This document shows positions 37,746-46,904 of a stretch of DNA of 64,000 bases, piece after piece. The stretch is from positions 85,723 through 149,722 of the forward strand of contig JASLNT010000016.1 of NCBI GenBank assembly GCA_030745875.1, given 5' to 3'. Below the pieces are notes generated by a model, which worked only from the letters and a program-made list of their open reading frames with translations, searched no databases and was not told the origin of the DNA. Positions within the stretch are counted from its first letter, which is position 1. Each line of letters starts with the position of its first letter. The stretch comes from Phycisphaerae bacterium (GTDB lineage: Bacteria > Planctomycetota > Phycisphaerae > SM23-33). Both the position numbers and the translations under genes were made by a program.

Positions 37746-39011
37746 TCAGTTCCCGCTCTGCAGAATCGTCAATCCTCCCTGATAGAACGCTCCTGCGACA
37801 GCTCCGGTCATCAGGCACGCCAGAGTCGCCGCCAGCAGCGCTCGCGGACCGACCGCCGCAAGATCCTTCCTCCGTTCGGGGACCAGTGCGGATATCCCGC
37901 CCACGAAAATCGCCATCGACGCTACGTGCGCGAATCCGCATAACGAATACGCTAACACAACCACAGTTCGCGGGTTCTTGATCAGCCCGCTTTCGATGGC
38001 GTCTTTGAGATGTTCGTAGGCGGGTATCTCGGTTACGATCGCCCGCTCACCGAGCAGTTTGCCCGCCTGCATTGCGTCTTCGGGCGGGACGCCTATCAGC
38101 ACAGCAGACGGATACATCACATACCCCAGTATGCTCTGCAGTTCGAAGCCCGTTCCGCCGACGGCGCCGAGAATCAGATTGATCACGCCGATGATTCCCA
38201 TGAACGCTATCAGCAGGGTCACTATGCCCACCAGCAGTTTCATGCCCGCGGTCGCGCCGGTGACAATCGCTTCGATCGCGCCGGACTGTTTTTCGTAGTG
38301 CAGTTCGATGTGCTTGCCCATTGTTTCGGGCTGATCGGTTTCGGGTACGAGTATTTTCGACAGCACGATGGCGGCGGGAGCCGACAGAATCGATGCCGAG
38401 ATCAGGTGGGCGGCGATCATGGGAAACGATTCCTGCAGGTATCCTACGTAGATGATCAGCGTGGTGGCGGCTACGGTGGCCATCCCGGCTGCGAGAATCG
38501 TCGTCAGCTCCGATCGGGTCATTTTGGCAAGGTGCGGGCGGACGGCGGTGGACGACTCCACGCCGACGAAGATATTGGTCGCCACGCAGAGGCTTTCGGC
38601 CCCGCTGATTCGCATGAGTCGCGTGAAGACCCAGGCAAACGCCCGGATCAACATTGGCATGACGCGCCAGTGGTACAGCAGCGACATAAGCGCCGAGAAG
38701 AATATCACCGCGGGCAGCGCGTGCAGGCCCAGGATGAAGCCGTTGGATGTAGCGGGATTCGACAGCGGGCCGAATACGAATTTTGTTCCCTCCATGGCGG
38801 AGTTGAAGACGCTTGTGACGGCCGTTCCAACGTGCTCGAACGCTCCGGTCCGCCCGAGCAGGAGGAACACAAGCGCCCCCAGCGCAAATTGCAGGCCCAC
38901 GCCCCATACGATCACTCTGAAGTTTACGCGGCGGCGATTGGTCGACAGAGCCCAGGCGATGAGCATCAGTCCGAAAACTCCCAGCAGGCTGATCAGATTG
39001 TAGCGGTCCAT
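37746..39011 (-). CDS. NupC-type concentrative nucleoside transporter
   Basis: A 421-aa inner-membrane protein with about ten hydrophobic segments and the CNT-family signatures GVESSTAVRPHLAKM, GPLSNPATSNGF and NPRTVVVLAYSLCGFAH. CNT proteins import nucleosides with Na+ or H+. Length fits the family (about 400-430). I chose ATG 39011 because AGGGAA lies upstream; the eight codons before it have no ribosome site. It is divergent from fmt. Confidence 0.9.
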   Translation of the reverse strand: MDRYNLISLLGVFGLMLIAWALSTNRRRVNFRVIVWGVGLQFALGALVFLLLGRTGAFEHVGTAVTSVFNSAMEGTKFVFGPLSNPATSNGFILGLHALPAVIFFSALMSLLYHWRVMPMLIRAFAWVFTRLMRISGAESLCVATNIFVGVESSTAVRPHLAKMTRSELTTILAAGMATVAATTLIIYVGYLQESFPMIAAHLISASILSAPAAIVLSKILVPETDQPETMGKHIELHYEKQSGAIEAIVTGATAGMKLLVGIVTLLIAFMGIIGVINLILGAVGGTGFELQSILGYVMYPSAVLIGVPPEDAMQAGKLLGERAIVTEIPAYEHLKDAIESGLIKNPRTVVVLAYSLCGFAHVASMAIFVGGISALVPERRKDLAAVGPRALLAATLACLMTGAVAGAFYQGGLTILQSGN

Positions 39012-39139
39012 ACGCGATTCCCTGTCGCTATGCATTATGGGTTTGTTTCACTCCGGTACAACCGTCAAGATCGCTCGGTGAGGCGAGTTTTTCTTGCGGA
39101 ATGCTCGCCAGCCTGAGATAAGTGTGCCCGAGGTGAACG

Positions 39140-40075
39140 ATGCGAGTTGTATTCTGTGGAAGCGGAGATTTTGCGGTCCCGAGTTTTCGGGCGATTGTCG
39201 GCGGCGAGCACGAGCTTGTCGGCGTGCTGACCCAACCTGCGCGCAAAGCGGGCAGGGGGGGCAAGCTGCGCCACACTCCGATAGCCGCAGCAGCACGTGA
39301 ATTATCCGTCGAGGCGGTGCCCTGTGAGGACATAAATTCCGACGAGTTCCTGGAGATGCTCAGGTCGATGCGTCCGGATGTGACTGCGGTTGTCGACTTC
39401 GGGCAGATCATTCGCGCCGAGGCCCGCGGGATACCCTCCCTCGACACGATCAACCTGCACGGTTCTCTGCTTCCGGAGTTGCGGGGGGCGGCGCCGGTGA
39501 ACTGGGCGATAATGCGAGGATACAAGACCACCGGAGTGACGACCTTTTCGCTGATCGGACCTGTCGACGCGGGGGCGATGATCGCCCAGGAGGAAACCGA
39601 AATCGCACCCGGTGAACGGGCCGATGAACTCAAAGTCCGACTGGCCGACATGGGCTCCGAGGTTATGCGCGATACGCTGGATATGCTGGCCTCGGGCCAG
39701 GCCCAACGCGTAGAGCAGGATCACTCGCAAGCTACTTTCGCCCCAATTATGAAGAAGTCCGACGGTGTGATCGATTGGACCGCCGCTGCTGAAGAAGTAA
39801 CGAATCTTGTGCACGGAGCCTGGCCCTGGCCGGGCGGACAGGCGGTGCTCAAACGCAGCGACGGGAAAGACTATCCGCTTGTCATCGCCCGAGCGGAAGT
39901 CGCAGCGGGGGCTGCATCGCTGGCGCCCGGAATGTTTGACGATGAGTTGAGCGTCTCGACCGGATCGGGATGGATTCGCATACTGGAGCTCAAGCCCGCG
40001 GGCAAGCGATTGATGGCGTTCAAGGATTTCGCCAACGGTTATAGAATCGCCGCCGGCGACAGCTTTCTGACATAA
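39140..40075 (+). CDS. fmt: Methionyl-tRNA formyltransferase
   Basis: A 311-aa cytoplasmic enzyme that formylates Met-tRNA(fMet) using 10-formyl-THF. It has the N-terminal FCGSGDFAVPSF motif, the catalytic block NLHGSLLPELRGAAPVNWA with Asn/His, Asp in GPVDAGAMI, and the C-terminal domain (VHGAWPWPGGQA). Length is normal for the family. GAGGTGA precedes the ATG. Its stop codon overlaps the rsmB ATG by one base (TAATG), a housekeeping operon. Confidence 0.96.
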   Translation: MRVVFCGSGDFAVPSFRAIVGGEHELVGVLTQPARKAGRGGKLRHTPIAAAARELSVEAVPCEDINSDEFLEMLRSMRPDVTAVVDFGQIIRAEARGIPSLDTINLHGSLLPELRGAAPVNWAIMRGYKTTGVTTFSLIGPVDAGAMIAQEETEIAPGERADELKVRLADMGSEVMRDTLDMLASGQAQRVEQDHSQATFAPIMKKSDGVIDWTAAAEEVTNLVHGAWPWPGGQAVLKRSDGKDYPLVIARAEVAAGAASLAPGMFDDELSVSTGSGWIRILELKPAGKRLMAFKDFANGYRIAAGDSFLT

Positions 40076-41469
40076 TGGAACTGATGATGGGAGACACCGC
40101 CCCCGAAAAACTATCTCCACGCGCCGTTGCTCTGAGGGCGATACGAGATCGCGACGGCAATGTGATGGCGCATGTTGATCGACTGGCTGGAGTAAGCGAG
40201 TTGCGGTCCGCCGACCGCGGATTGGCGATGGAACTGGCTGCGGGAGTAATCAAGAGACGCTCGACTCTGACCGCGATACTCAGACCGCTGCTGCGGCGCC
40301 CGAAGAAACGCCTGCCCGCGATCGTAAGCGATATTATGCAGTTGGGCCTGTATCAGATACTGTTCCTCGATCGCGTTCCAGATCATGCAGCGGTTAACGA
40401 GACGGTCAAGCTCGCCCACAAGACAAGCCAGTCCCGCCACGTCGGTCTTATTAACGGCGTGCTGCGGTCGGCGTTGCGATTGTATCCCGATCCGATCGAA
40501 GGTGCGCCTCCGCTGTCGGCGGAGATTATCCCCAAGGGTCCAAACGCGTTTTACGCATCGCCCAGAGCGATCTTCCCCGATCCGGCGAGCGATCCTGCGG
40601 GTTATCTTGCAGGAGCCTACTCTCTTCCGCTGGAACTGGCCGAGAGATGGATCGGTGAGTTCAAGGGCCTGGCGCCCGCCGCCAAAATCGCCATGCACGC
40701 CAATTGTCGAGCGCCCATGACCGTTCGACCCAACACGCTCAAGACCGATACCGCGACGCTGCTGAGGCTGTTCACCGGGGCGGAAATATCCGCCGATCCT
40801 CACGCAAACGGTCTGAGCATAGTTGTCCACGATCGCGTCGAGGCCCTGGCTGGCGAAATGTTCGCGGAGGGCCTCTTCCAGCCGCAGGACGCCACCGCCA
40901 CCGCCGCCTGCCTCGCCGCCGCGCCCAAGCCCGGGATGCGCGTGCTCGACACTTGCGCCGCGCCGGGCACCAAGACCACGCACCTGGCCGAGCTGATGAA
41001 GAACAGCGGCGAGATTGTCGCCCTCGACGTGCCGCAAAAGCTCGAACTCATCAACACGAACTGCCGCCGAATGGGAATATCCATAGTAGACACCGTTCCA
41101 GCATCGCAGCTTGGTTCGCTCGATCCGGAGAGCTTCGACGTAGTCCTGGCCGATGTGCCCTGCAGCAACACCGGAGTGCTTGCCCGGCGCCCCGAAGCCC
41201 GCTGGCGATTCGACGAGAAGGTGCTTTCGGGTCTGGTCGACGATCAGCGTTTTCTGGCGATTGCGGCGGCGGCGTTTGTTAAACCGGGCGGGCGGTTGGT
41301 ATACAGCACGTGCAGCCTGGAAGATGAAGAAGGTTCTCGAATTGCCGCCTATCTCTCGCGTAAGAACGACACCTTCTCTGTGGTCAGCGAGAACCTCGCG
41401 ATTCCAGCCGGGGCTTCCGATCCGGTTCAATGGCGCGACGGTGGATACTGCGCCGTCTTTGAACGCTGA
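40075..41469 (+). CDS. rsmB: 16S rRNA (cytosine-967-C5) methyltransferase RsmB
   Basis: A 464-aa RNA methyltransferase. The N-terminal NusB-like domain (about 15-150, DIMQLGLYQILFLDRVPDHA) is followed by a Rossmann methyltransferase domain with VLDTCAAPGTKTTHLAE (SAM site). The motif DVPCSNTGVLARRPEARW has Cys in PCS, and YSTCSLEDEEG holds the nucleophilic Cys. The closest match is RsmB/Sun; a related RsmF-like role is less likely because the NusB domain is present. It starts by one-base overlap with fmt. Confidence 0.92.
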   Translation: MELMMGDTAPEKLSPRAVALRAIRDRDGNVMAHVDRLAGVSELRSADRGLAMELAAGVIKRRSTLTAILRPLLRRPKKRLPAIVSDIMQLGLYQILFLDRVPDHAAVNETVKLAHKTSQSRHVGLINGVLRSALRLYPDPIEGAPPLSAEIIPKGPNAFYASPRAIFPDPASDPAGYLAGAYSLPLELAERWIGEFKGLAPAAKIAMHANCRAPMTVRPNTLKTDTATLLRLFTGAEISADPHANGLSIVVHDRVEALAGEMFAEGLFQPQDATATAACLAAAPKPGMRVLDTCAAPGTKTTHLAELMKNSGEIVALDVPQKLELINTNCRRMGISIVDTVPASQLGSLDPESFDVVLADVPCSNTGVLARRPEARWRFDEKVLSGLVDDQRFLAIAAAAFVKPGGRLVYSTCSLEDEEGSRIAAYLSRKNDTFSVVSENLAIPAGASDPVQWRDGGYCAVFER

Positions 41470-41511
41470 CCGATTGCGAATTGCCTGCGGGGATGTTACT
41501 CTGGTCGACCA

Positions 41512-42021
41512 GTGGCGAAAATGGCCAAATCGAAGGGAAAACCCGGCAAGTCAAAGGATTCGGCGCCTAAGGGCGTGCGAATAGCCAATCGGCGTGCGCG
41601 CCGGGACTTTGAGATACTCGAAGTTGTCGAGTGCGGGATTCAGCTAACGGGTACGGAAGTCAAATCGATGCGGGCCGGAAACGCCAAGATCGACGAGGCC
41701 CACGCACGGATATCAGACGGCGAACTGTTCCTGGTCGGCTCGACATTCGGGCTGTATCCCCAAGCGGCTGCGGCCATGCAGCACGAGCCTTCCCGCGACC
41801 GCAAACTGCTGGTCCACAAACGCCAGATCGCCAAGCTCGAAATCCACGTAAGGCAGAAGGGCAAGACGCTGATTCCGCTGGCGATGTACTTCAAACGCGG
41901 ATGGGCAAAGTGCGAGATTGGCGTGGCCGTGGGGCGGAGAAGCTACGACAAGCGCGACGCGCTCAAGAAAAAGCAGCTAAAGCGCGACATGGCCCGCGAT
42001 CTGGGCCGGAAATATCGATAG
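41512..42021 (+). CDS. smpB: SsrA-binding protein SmpB
   Basis: A 169-aa RNA-binding protein that partners tmRNA in ribosome rescue. Family motifs: VRIANRRARRDFEI, GIQLTGTEVKSMRAGNAKI, LLVHKRQIAKL, KRGWAKCEIGVAVGR. The basic tail ends LKRDMARDLGRKYR. The start is GTG 41512 or ATG 41521; neither has a clear ribosome site. The tmRNA gene itself was not seen in the window. Confidence 0.95.
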   Translation: MAKMAKSKGKPGKSKDSAPKGVRIANRRARRDFEILEVVECGIQLTGTEVKSMRAGNAKIDEAHARISDGELFLVGSTFGLYPQAAAAMQHEPSRDRKLLVHKRQIAKLEIHVRQKGKTLIPLAMYFKRGWAKCEIGVAVGRRSYDKRDALKKKQLKRDMARDLGRKYR

Positions 42022-42033
42022 GCGACAGGCGGT

Positions 42034-42064
42034 GGCAATTGGCAGTTGGCATTTGGCAATTGGC
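42034..42064. repeat. Short direct repeats of a TTGGCA-type unit
   Basis: Four imperfect copies of a 7-8 base unit (TGGCAAT, TGGCAGT, TGGCATT, TGGCAAT) lie just after smpB. They overlap the putative start of the next gene. They may be translated as part of the leader or mark a slippage-prone region. Confidence 0.45.
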
Positions 42065-44045
42065 TCAACGGCGACGGCAAGGGCTCTTTGCGTTGTTTCT
42101 TATTTGGGGTCTGATTGTGTCAGCCGGGTCGATTGCTTTCGGGGCTCGGGACCGCAAGACATCCAGAGGCCGGGTGACCGCTGGCGGCATTGAAATAGTC
42201 CATGGCGCCAATGTGCGTGAGATCTCCGCGTTGGTTAATCGGCATACTCAGAGCAACTGGCTTGGCGCATCGAGTCCGCTGTACCGTCTGGAGTCAGGCG
42301 GTAAGGTCATGGTCTCGCTGGAGTCGGAACCGCTCGCTGGCGGGCAAATCGCATTACGGTTCTCCGTTCGGAACACAGGCTCCGTTCAGGCGGGCGTGAA
42401 AGTCAGTTTTCCGGTCCTGCGGGGTCTGAAACCCGACAAGGGCTCAGGCGAGCTGGCGTACTGCTTCCCAAAGAGCGGATCGATTATCGGTTCGGACCCG
42501 ATAGACATTCGCAGGCATTACGGCGGGCTGTTTCCGCTGCAGTTCCTCGACGTTTACCGACGCGGGGCCGGCGGGATATACCTTATCTGTCGGGATCGGG
42601 CCAACAACCGCAAGACGTTTCATCTTCGCAAAGCTCGCGACGGATCGGCCGATATGTCAGTCGAGTATCCCAAACGGATCCTTTCCGCTGGCGAGAGTTG
42701 GACTCTCCCGCCAGCCGTGCTGGGCGCTCACGCCGGTGATTGGCATGCAGCGCTGCAGGCCTATCGACGCTGGGTCGACACATGGTATCGACCCGCTGCG
42801 CCGAGGAAGAAATGGTTCCGCGAGGCGTTCAATTTGCGGCAGGTCTTTCTGCATCCGAATCTTGGTTTGAAGTACGGAGCGTTTGATCCGAAGACCGAAA
42901 AGTTCAGCCTGGCGCGGATGGTCAAGGATGATGTCTCCGCCTTCGGGGGCGTCGATTTCGTGCATATTTTCGATTGGTCCCATACTTTCGCACACGGGCG
43001 TGTCGGCCAGTACCGGCCCTGGAATGATCTCGGAGGCGCCCCGGCGTTTCGAAAAGAGATTTCGAAGATACAGGCGATCGGGATACCCGTAGGCGCTTAC
43101 CTGGAGGGGTATCTGGTATCGAAGAACGCCGACGTCGCGGCCGCGAAGGGAGCGCTCTGGCAAATGCTCGGGGCTGACAGAAAGCCGCACCGCCGATTCG
43201 GCGCGGGATACTGCTATATGTGTCCGCAGGTCTCGGTCTGGCGGGATTACCTGGCCGCGGCGTGCAAAGGTGTTGTCGACTCGGCCGGAGTAGACGGAGT
43301 CTATCTCGACCAGTTCGGATTTGGTTACCAGTATCCGTGTCATCGCGCCGATCACGGGCATTCTTCTCCGGCCAACCAGTTGCAGAGTGAGGCCAGCCTG
43401 ATCGCTCGGGTTCGCAAGTCCGTCGGTCCGAACAAGGTGATCTACGTTGAGGAAACACCCACAGACGTCACGACGCAACTGCTGGACGGGAGCTTCAGCT
43501 ACGCGCTTTCGAACGACAAGGCGATAGTGAATCTTACGCGATTCGCGATTCCCGACTTCAAGGTGTTCCACATCATTCGCTGCGATCAGCCCCTGGGGAA
43601 CGATCTGGACGCTGTGTGCCGCATATTCTTCAATGGCGACGGAATATGGCTGGAAGGTCCGCTTTCGATCGCAAAATGGTTCCCCCCGAAGGTCCGCAAA
43701 CTGATAGCAAAGACCCATCGCCTACTGCGGACCCATCGAGACGCGTTCTGCTCGACTGACGTTACTCCGCTGGTTCCCACGCGAAACAAGAGCCTCTTGG
43801 CCAATCGCTTTGCAACGGGAGAAAAAGTTGTCTGGACGCTGTACAACAGATCCGATAAGCCGCTTAGCGGTGAGTTTCTGGCGATCGCCCGGACCGGCGA
43901 GTCGAGATACCATGACGCATGGAACGACAAACCGCTGAAAGCCCGATCGTTTGGCGGAGAGGATATTATTCGAATCGAAATGCCAGCCGGCGGCTACGGG
44001 TGCGTTGTTCAATACAGAATGCCTCGTCGACTGCGGCGAGATTGA
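42039..44045 (+). CDS. Secreted DUF6259-like glycoside-hydrolase-type protein
   Basis: A protein of about 668 aa with a basic n-region and hydrophobic signal (FALFLIWGLIVSAG), then a beta-sandwich region (about 40-230) and a TIM-barrel-like region (about 250-560). The barrel region carries VDFVHIFDW, GIPVGAYLEGY, GVDGVYLDQFGFG, YVEETPTD and RCDQPLGND, and a short C-terminal beta domain follows. The Asp in YLDQF and Glu in VEETP are plausible catalytic acids. The layout matches DUF6259/alpha-galactosidase-like barrels. There is no ATG near the signal peptide; I chose TTG 42039 because AGGCGG lies six bases upstream, and TTG 42060 is an alternative. Confidence 0.65.
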   Translation: MAVGIWQLAQRRRQGLFALFLIWGLIVSAGSIAFGARDRKTSRGRVTAGGIEIVHGANVREISALVNRHTQSNWLGASSPLYRLESGGKVMVSLESEPLAGGQIALRFSVRNTGSVQAGVKVSFPVLRGLKPDKGSGELAYCFPKSGSIIGSDPIDIRRHYGGLFPLQFLDVYRRGAGGIYLICRDRANNRKTFHLRKARDGSADMSVEYPKRILSAGESWTLPPAVLGAHAGDWHAALQAYRRWVDTWYRPAAPRKKWFREAFNLRQVFLHPNLGLKYGAFDPKTEKFSLARMVKDDVSAFGGVDFVHIFDWSHTFAHGRVGQYRPWNDLGGAPAFRKEISKIQAIGIPVGAYLEGYLVSKNADVAAAKGALWQMLGADRKPHRRFGAGYCYMCPQVSVWRDYLAAACKGVVDSAGVDGVYLDQFGFGYQYPCHRADHGHSSPANQLQSEASLIARVRKSVGPNKVIYVEETPTDVTTQLLDGSFSYALSNDKAIVNLTRFAIPDFKVFHIIRCDQPLGNDLDAVCRIFFNGDGIWLEGPLSIAKWFPPKVRKLIAKTHRLLRTHRDAFCSTDVTPLVPTRNKSLLANRFATGEKVVWTLYNRSDKPLSGEFLAIARTGESRYHDAWNDKPLKARSFGGEDIIRIEMPAGGYGCVVQYRMPRRLRRD

Positions 44046-44060
44046 CAGGAGTACCGAATC

Positions 44061-44984
44061 ATGGGTGATCAAATCGCGACAAAACCGGTTACTCGCAGGT
44101 CGTTCCTGGCCGGTGTCGCGGGCGCCGCAGCGGTTGGTTTGAGCGGGCGGGCCATCGGGATCGAACCGTTCAAGCGTCCGGGCAAACCGATAATGAAATT
44201 GTCGTTGGCGGCGTATTCAATGAAGCGATATCTCGCCGCCAAGCCCGGAACCAAAGGGGCGATGGATATGGGCGGATTCATCGACTACTGCGCTAAGCTG
44301 CGCCTAGACGGGACCGAGCTTACATCGTACTGGTTCCCGAAGAACGTCACACCCGAGTACCTTGCGTCGCTGAAACGTCGGGCTCATCTGGCGGGGCTGG
44401 ATATCTCAGGCGGGGCGATCGCAAATCGTTTCACCCTGCCGCCCGGAAAGGACCTTGACGCACAGCATGTTCACGTTCGTAAATGGGTCGACCATTACGC
44501 TGACCTGGGAGCCCCGGTGATTCGCGTGTTCGCCGGAAGGAGCGCCAAAGGCGTAAGCGAGACCGACGCTCTGAAGCACGCAGTGGCGAACCTGCAGAAA
44601 GCCTGCGCCTACGCCGGTAAACGGGGCGTGATTCTGGGCATCGAGAATCACGACTACGTAGCCGACATCGAGCGAATGATGACGGTTATCGGGGGTGTGA
44701 AAAGCCCCTGGTTCGGCGTGACGTTCGATTCGGGCAACTTCCACAGCGCCGACCCCTACGCGGATCTTGCGAAAATCGCGCCGTACGCCGTTAACGCACA
44801 GATAAAAGTGCATATGCGTCCGGCGGGCAAACCGGCCGAAGAGGCCGACTTCAAACGCATCATCAAGATCCTCCGCGACGCCAACTACAGCGGATACGTA
44901 ACGCTCGAATACGAGGCCAAAGAAGATCCCTACAAGAGCATACCGAAGTACATCGACAAACTCAGGGAGGCGATCGCGGGCTGA
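44061..44984 (+). CDS. Tat-exported sugar-phosphate-isomerase/epimerase-like TIM barrel
   Basis: A 307-aa protein with twin-arginine signal (VTRRSFLAGVAGAAAVG) and a xylose-isomerase-like TIM barrel (AP_endonuc_2 family). Metal-site candidates are Glu in LGIENHDY, Asp in VTFDSGN, His in IKVHMRP and Glu in VTLEYEAKED. Homologues include 3-keto-sugar epimerases, lyases and hexulose isomerases. Export suggests it works in the periplasm on an unphosphorylated sugar. AGGAG precedes the ATG, 16 bases after the glycosidase-like gene, so the two are co-transcribed. Its end almost meets the convergent transporter small-subunit gene. Confidence 0.82.
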   Translation: MGDQIATKPVTRRSFLAGVAGAAAVGLSGRAIGIEPFKRPGKPIMKLSLAAYSMKRYLAAKPGTKGAMDMGGFIDYCAKLRLDGTELTSYWFPKNVTPEYLASLKRRAHLAGLDISGGAIANRFTLPPGKDLDAQHVHVRKWVDHYADLGAPVIRVFAGRSAKGVSETDALKHAVANLQKACAYAGKRGVILGIENHDYVADIERMMTVIGGVKSPWFGVTFDSGNFHSADPYADLAKIAPYAVNAQIKVHMRPAGKPAEEADFKRIIKILRDANYSGYVTLEYEAKEDPYKSIPKYIDKLREAIAG

Positions 44985-44989
44985 GCCTG

Positions 44990-45139
44990 TTATTCCCGGT
45001 CGTGCGGGTCTATGTCAGTCTGGGCGTGTATGTGTTCCGACGATCCGGGCGTGCTGATTACTTTGTAAACGCACCACGCCAGCAGGCCCGTCATTCCGGT
45101 AACGGCCAGTATCATTATGGTCCATCCGCCGGTAGTCAT
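44990..45139 (-). CDS. Small NSS-transporter subunit (MetS-like), 49 aa
   Basis: A 49-aa single-span membrane protein (MTTGGWTIMILAVTGMTG, then a hydrophilic tail with His, Asp and Glu). Such short proteins follow sodium symporter genes of the SNF/NSS family and are named MetS-like small subunits after Corynebacterium MetPS. The ATG overlaps the transporter stop (ATGA), and AGGAGG lies just upstream. The frame is open further upstream inside the transporter gene, but that part reads as an antiparallel shadow. Confidence 0.75.
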   Translation of the reverse strand: MTTGGWTIMILAVTGMTGLLAWCVYKVISTPGSSEHIHAQTDIDPHDRE

Positions 45140-46719
45140 TCGGATGCCTCCTGCTTGTCCCAGCGTTTGTTGGCGAGGTTCACGATCAGTGCGAAGAAGG
45201 TCGCAACCACGAAGATCAGTCCCAGCGACATCAGGATTACGGGCGGTTCGTCTTTGGGCGGTGAGATTATCGCCTCCAGCCGGTCGGGCATCTTGTAGTA
45301 ACACCACAAACCGAACACGCCGATCAGGTAGAGCGGTGCGATGTACTTCAACACGATCTTCAGGAAATTCGGCATGCGAATCTCTGCCCCTCGCCTGAGT
45401 TCGGCCATGCCCTTGTCGATCCCGACGATCCAACTGAACAGGATCACCTGGACGGTGGCCATTATGAATATGAAGAAGTTCGCCATCCAGAAGTCGATGG
45501 TGTCGAGGGCGGTGAAGCCCTTTGAGAAGTAAACCACAAACGCCGCGCCCGTAAGCGTGATGAAGCTGAGTATGGTGACCGAGGCCTTGCGCCCAATCCC
45601 GAGCCCTTCTTCCAGCAGGGCGATAGACGGTTGGAGCATTGAAAGCGAACTGGTGACCGCCGCCAGGAACAGCAGGAAGAAGAACAGGAACCCGAAGAAC
45701 TGCCCGGCGGGCATTTGGTTGAATACGTTGGGAAGTGCGACGAATCCCATTCCGAATGTGCCCGGTGGAGAGTCCACCACGCTCTGTCCGAGGAACATGA
45801 ACGCCGCCGGTATCGCAATCATCCCGCCCAACACTATCTCGCAGAAACCATTGCCCGCCGCCGCGGTCAGCGACGAAAGCGCAACGTCGTCGTTGCGTTT
45901 GAGGTAGCTTGCGTACGTCAGGATCAGCCCAAAGCCCACCGAGAGGCTGAAGAATATCTGTCCCGTGGCGGCCAGCCAGACCTCCGGATTAGACAGCGTT
46001 TCAACGAGCGTCTTGCCCGGTCTGGTCGGGTTCCACATGGCGCCCAGTCCGTTGACGATATTCTGGTCGGGTTTGTCTGGGACCGGGGCTCCCAGCGTGA
46101 GCACACGCACCAGGACGATCAGAGCGCATACCACCAGGAGCGGCATGGCGATGTTGCAGAACTTCTCGATTCCCTTGGAGACCCCGCGATAGATCATTAT
46201 GAAATTAACAAGAAAACACACGCCCACGAACACCAGCATTCGCGATGCGTCTCCGACGAACACCGCTCCGTTGGCGCCTGCTCCGACCGACGCTTCAAAA
46301 TGGGCTCCGATCTTTCCCGCGTCACTTCCGAATTCCGCGAACCCGCCGACCAGGAAATCCCATGCGTACGCCAAACACCACGCTTCGACGAACACGTAGT
46401 ACATGTAAATCATCACGGGCATTAGCGTTCCCAGCAGACCGATGTAGGCTCCGGCCCGCCGTTTTGTAAGCGAGCGGAAGATGCCCGGAACGGAGTTATG
46501 TCCCAGTGATCCTCCGTATCGCCCCAGAGCCCATTCGGCCCAGGCAAGGGGCAGTCCGACTATCAGGAATGCGATCAGGTAGGGTATCAGGAACGCTCCG
46601 CCGCCGTACTGGGCGGCCTGGCCGGGGAATCGCAGGAAATTGCCCAGCCCAACTGCGCTTCCGGTTACCGCGAGAATTGCACCCACCCGCGTCCCCCATT
46701 TTTCACGCTTTCTGGCCAT
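45136..46719 (-). CDS. Sodium-dependent NSS/SNF family transporter
   Basis: A 527-aa inner-membrane symporter with 11-12 predicted helices. Family motif: GSAVGLGNFLRFP at residues 20-32 (LeuT has GNLWRFP), with GGGAFLIPY next and FFSLSVGFG in the middle. It probably imports an amino acid or related osmolyte with Na+; substrate unknown. I chose ATG 46719 because AAAGGA precedes it, and the 57 codons upstream are basic, have no membrane helix and overlap the promoter of the divergent sulfatase. Confidence 0.92.
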   Translation of the reverse strand: MARKREKWGTRVGAILAVTGSAVGLGNFLRFPGQAAQYGGGAFLIPYLIAFLIVGLPLAWAEWALGRYGGSLGHNSVPGIFRSLTKRRAGAYIGLLGTLMPVMIYMYYVFVEAWCLAYAWDFLVGGFAEFGSDAGKIGAHFEASVGAGANGAVFVGDASRMLVFVGVCFLVNFIMIYRGVSKGIEKFCNIAMPLLVVCALIVLVRVLTLGAPVPDKPDQNIVNGLGAMWNPTRPGKTLVETLSNPEVWLAATGQIFFSLSVGFGLILTYASYLKRNDDVALSSLTAAAGNGFCEIVLGGMIAIPAAFMFLGQSVVDSPPGTFGMGFVALPNVFNQMPAGQFFGFLFFFLLFLAAVTSSLSMLQPSIALLEEGLGIGRKASVTILSFITLTGAAFVVYFSKGFTALDTIDFWMANFFIFIMATVQVILFSWIVGIDKGMAELRRGAEIRMPNFLKIVLKYIAPLYLIGVFGLWCYYKMPDRLEAIISPPKDEPPVILMSLGLIFVVATFFALIVNLANKRWDKQEASE

Positions 46720-46740
46720 TAAACGATTCCTTTCGCTCGG

Positions 46741-46769
46741 TTGGAACTTGCACTGCCGGTGGGTATAAT
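46741..46769 (+). promoter_or_regulatory. Sigma-70-type promoter for the sulfatase at 46905
   Basis: TTGGAA (46741-46746), 17-base spacer, TATAAT (46764-46769, perfect). The expected start is near 46776, leaving about 129 bases of leader. Confidence 0.6.
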
Positions 46770-46904
46770 CTCCGAAACGCCGCTTTGCGACAAGGAGTTT
46801 TTTTCTCGCGGTCTTTCGACAATTGCAAGTTCGCACGAGGCGGGGCGTTTTGACTTTACGACACGCAAACAACAAACCAACGCACAACAATAAAGGAATC
46901 TGCG

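Noticed and set aside
39062..39139. Sigma-70 promoter for fmt (TTGCGG, then GATAAG)
   Set aside because: Boxes match poorly; not strong enough to annotate.
41631..42038. N-terminal extension of the DUF6259-like gene across smpB
   Set aside because: It overlaps the conserved SmpB coding sequence in another frame; the signal peptide begins only after 42039.
45140..45433. Longer frame upstream of the 49-aa NSS small subunit
   Set aside because: It lies inside the transporter gene in another frame and is Arg/Asp-rich, typical of a shadow.
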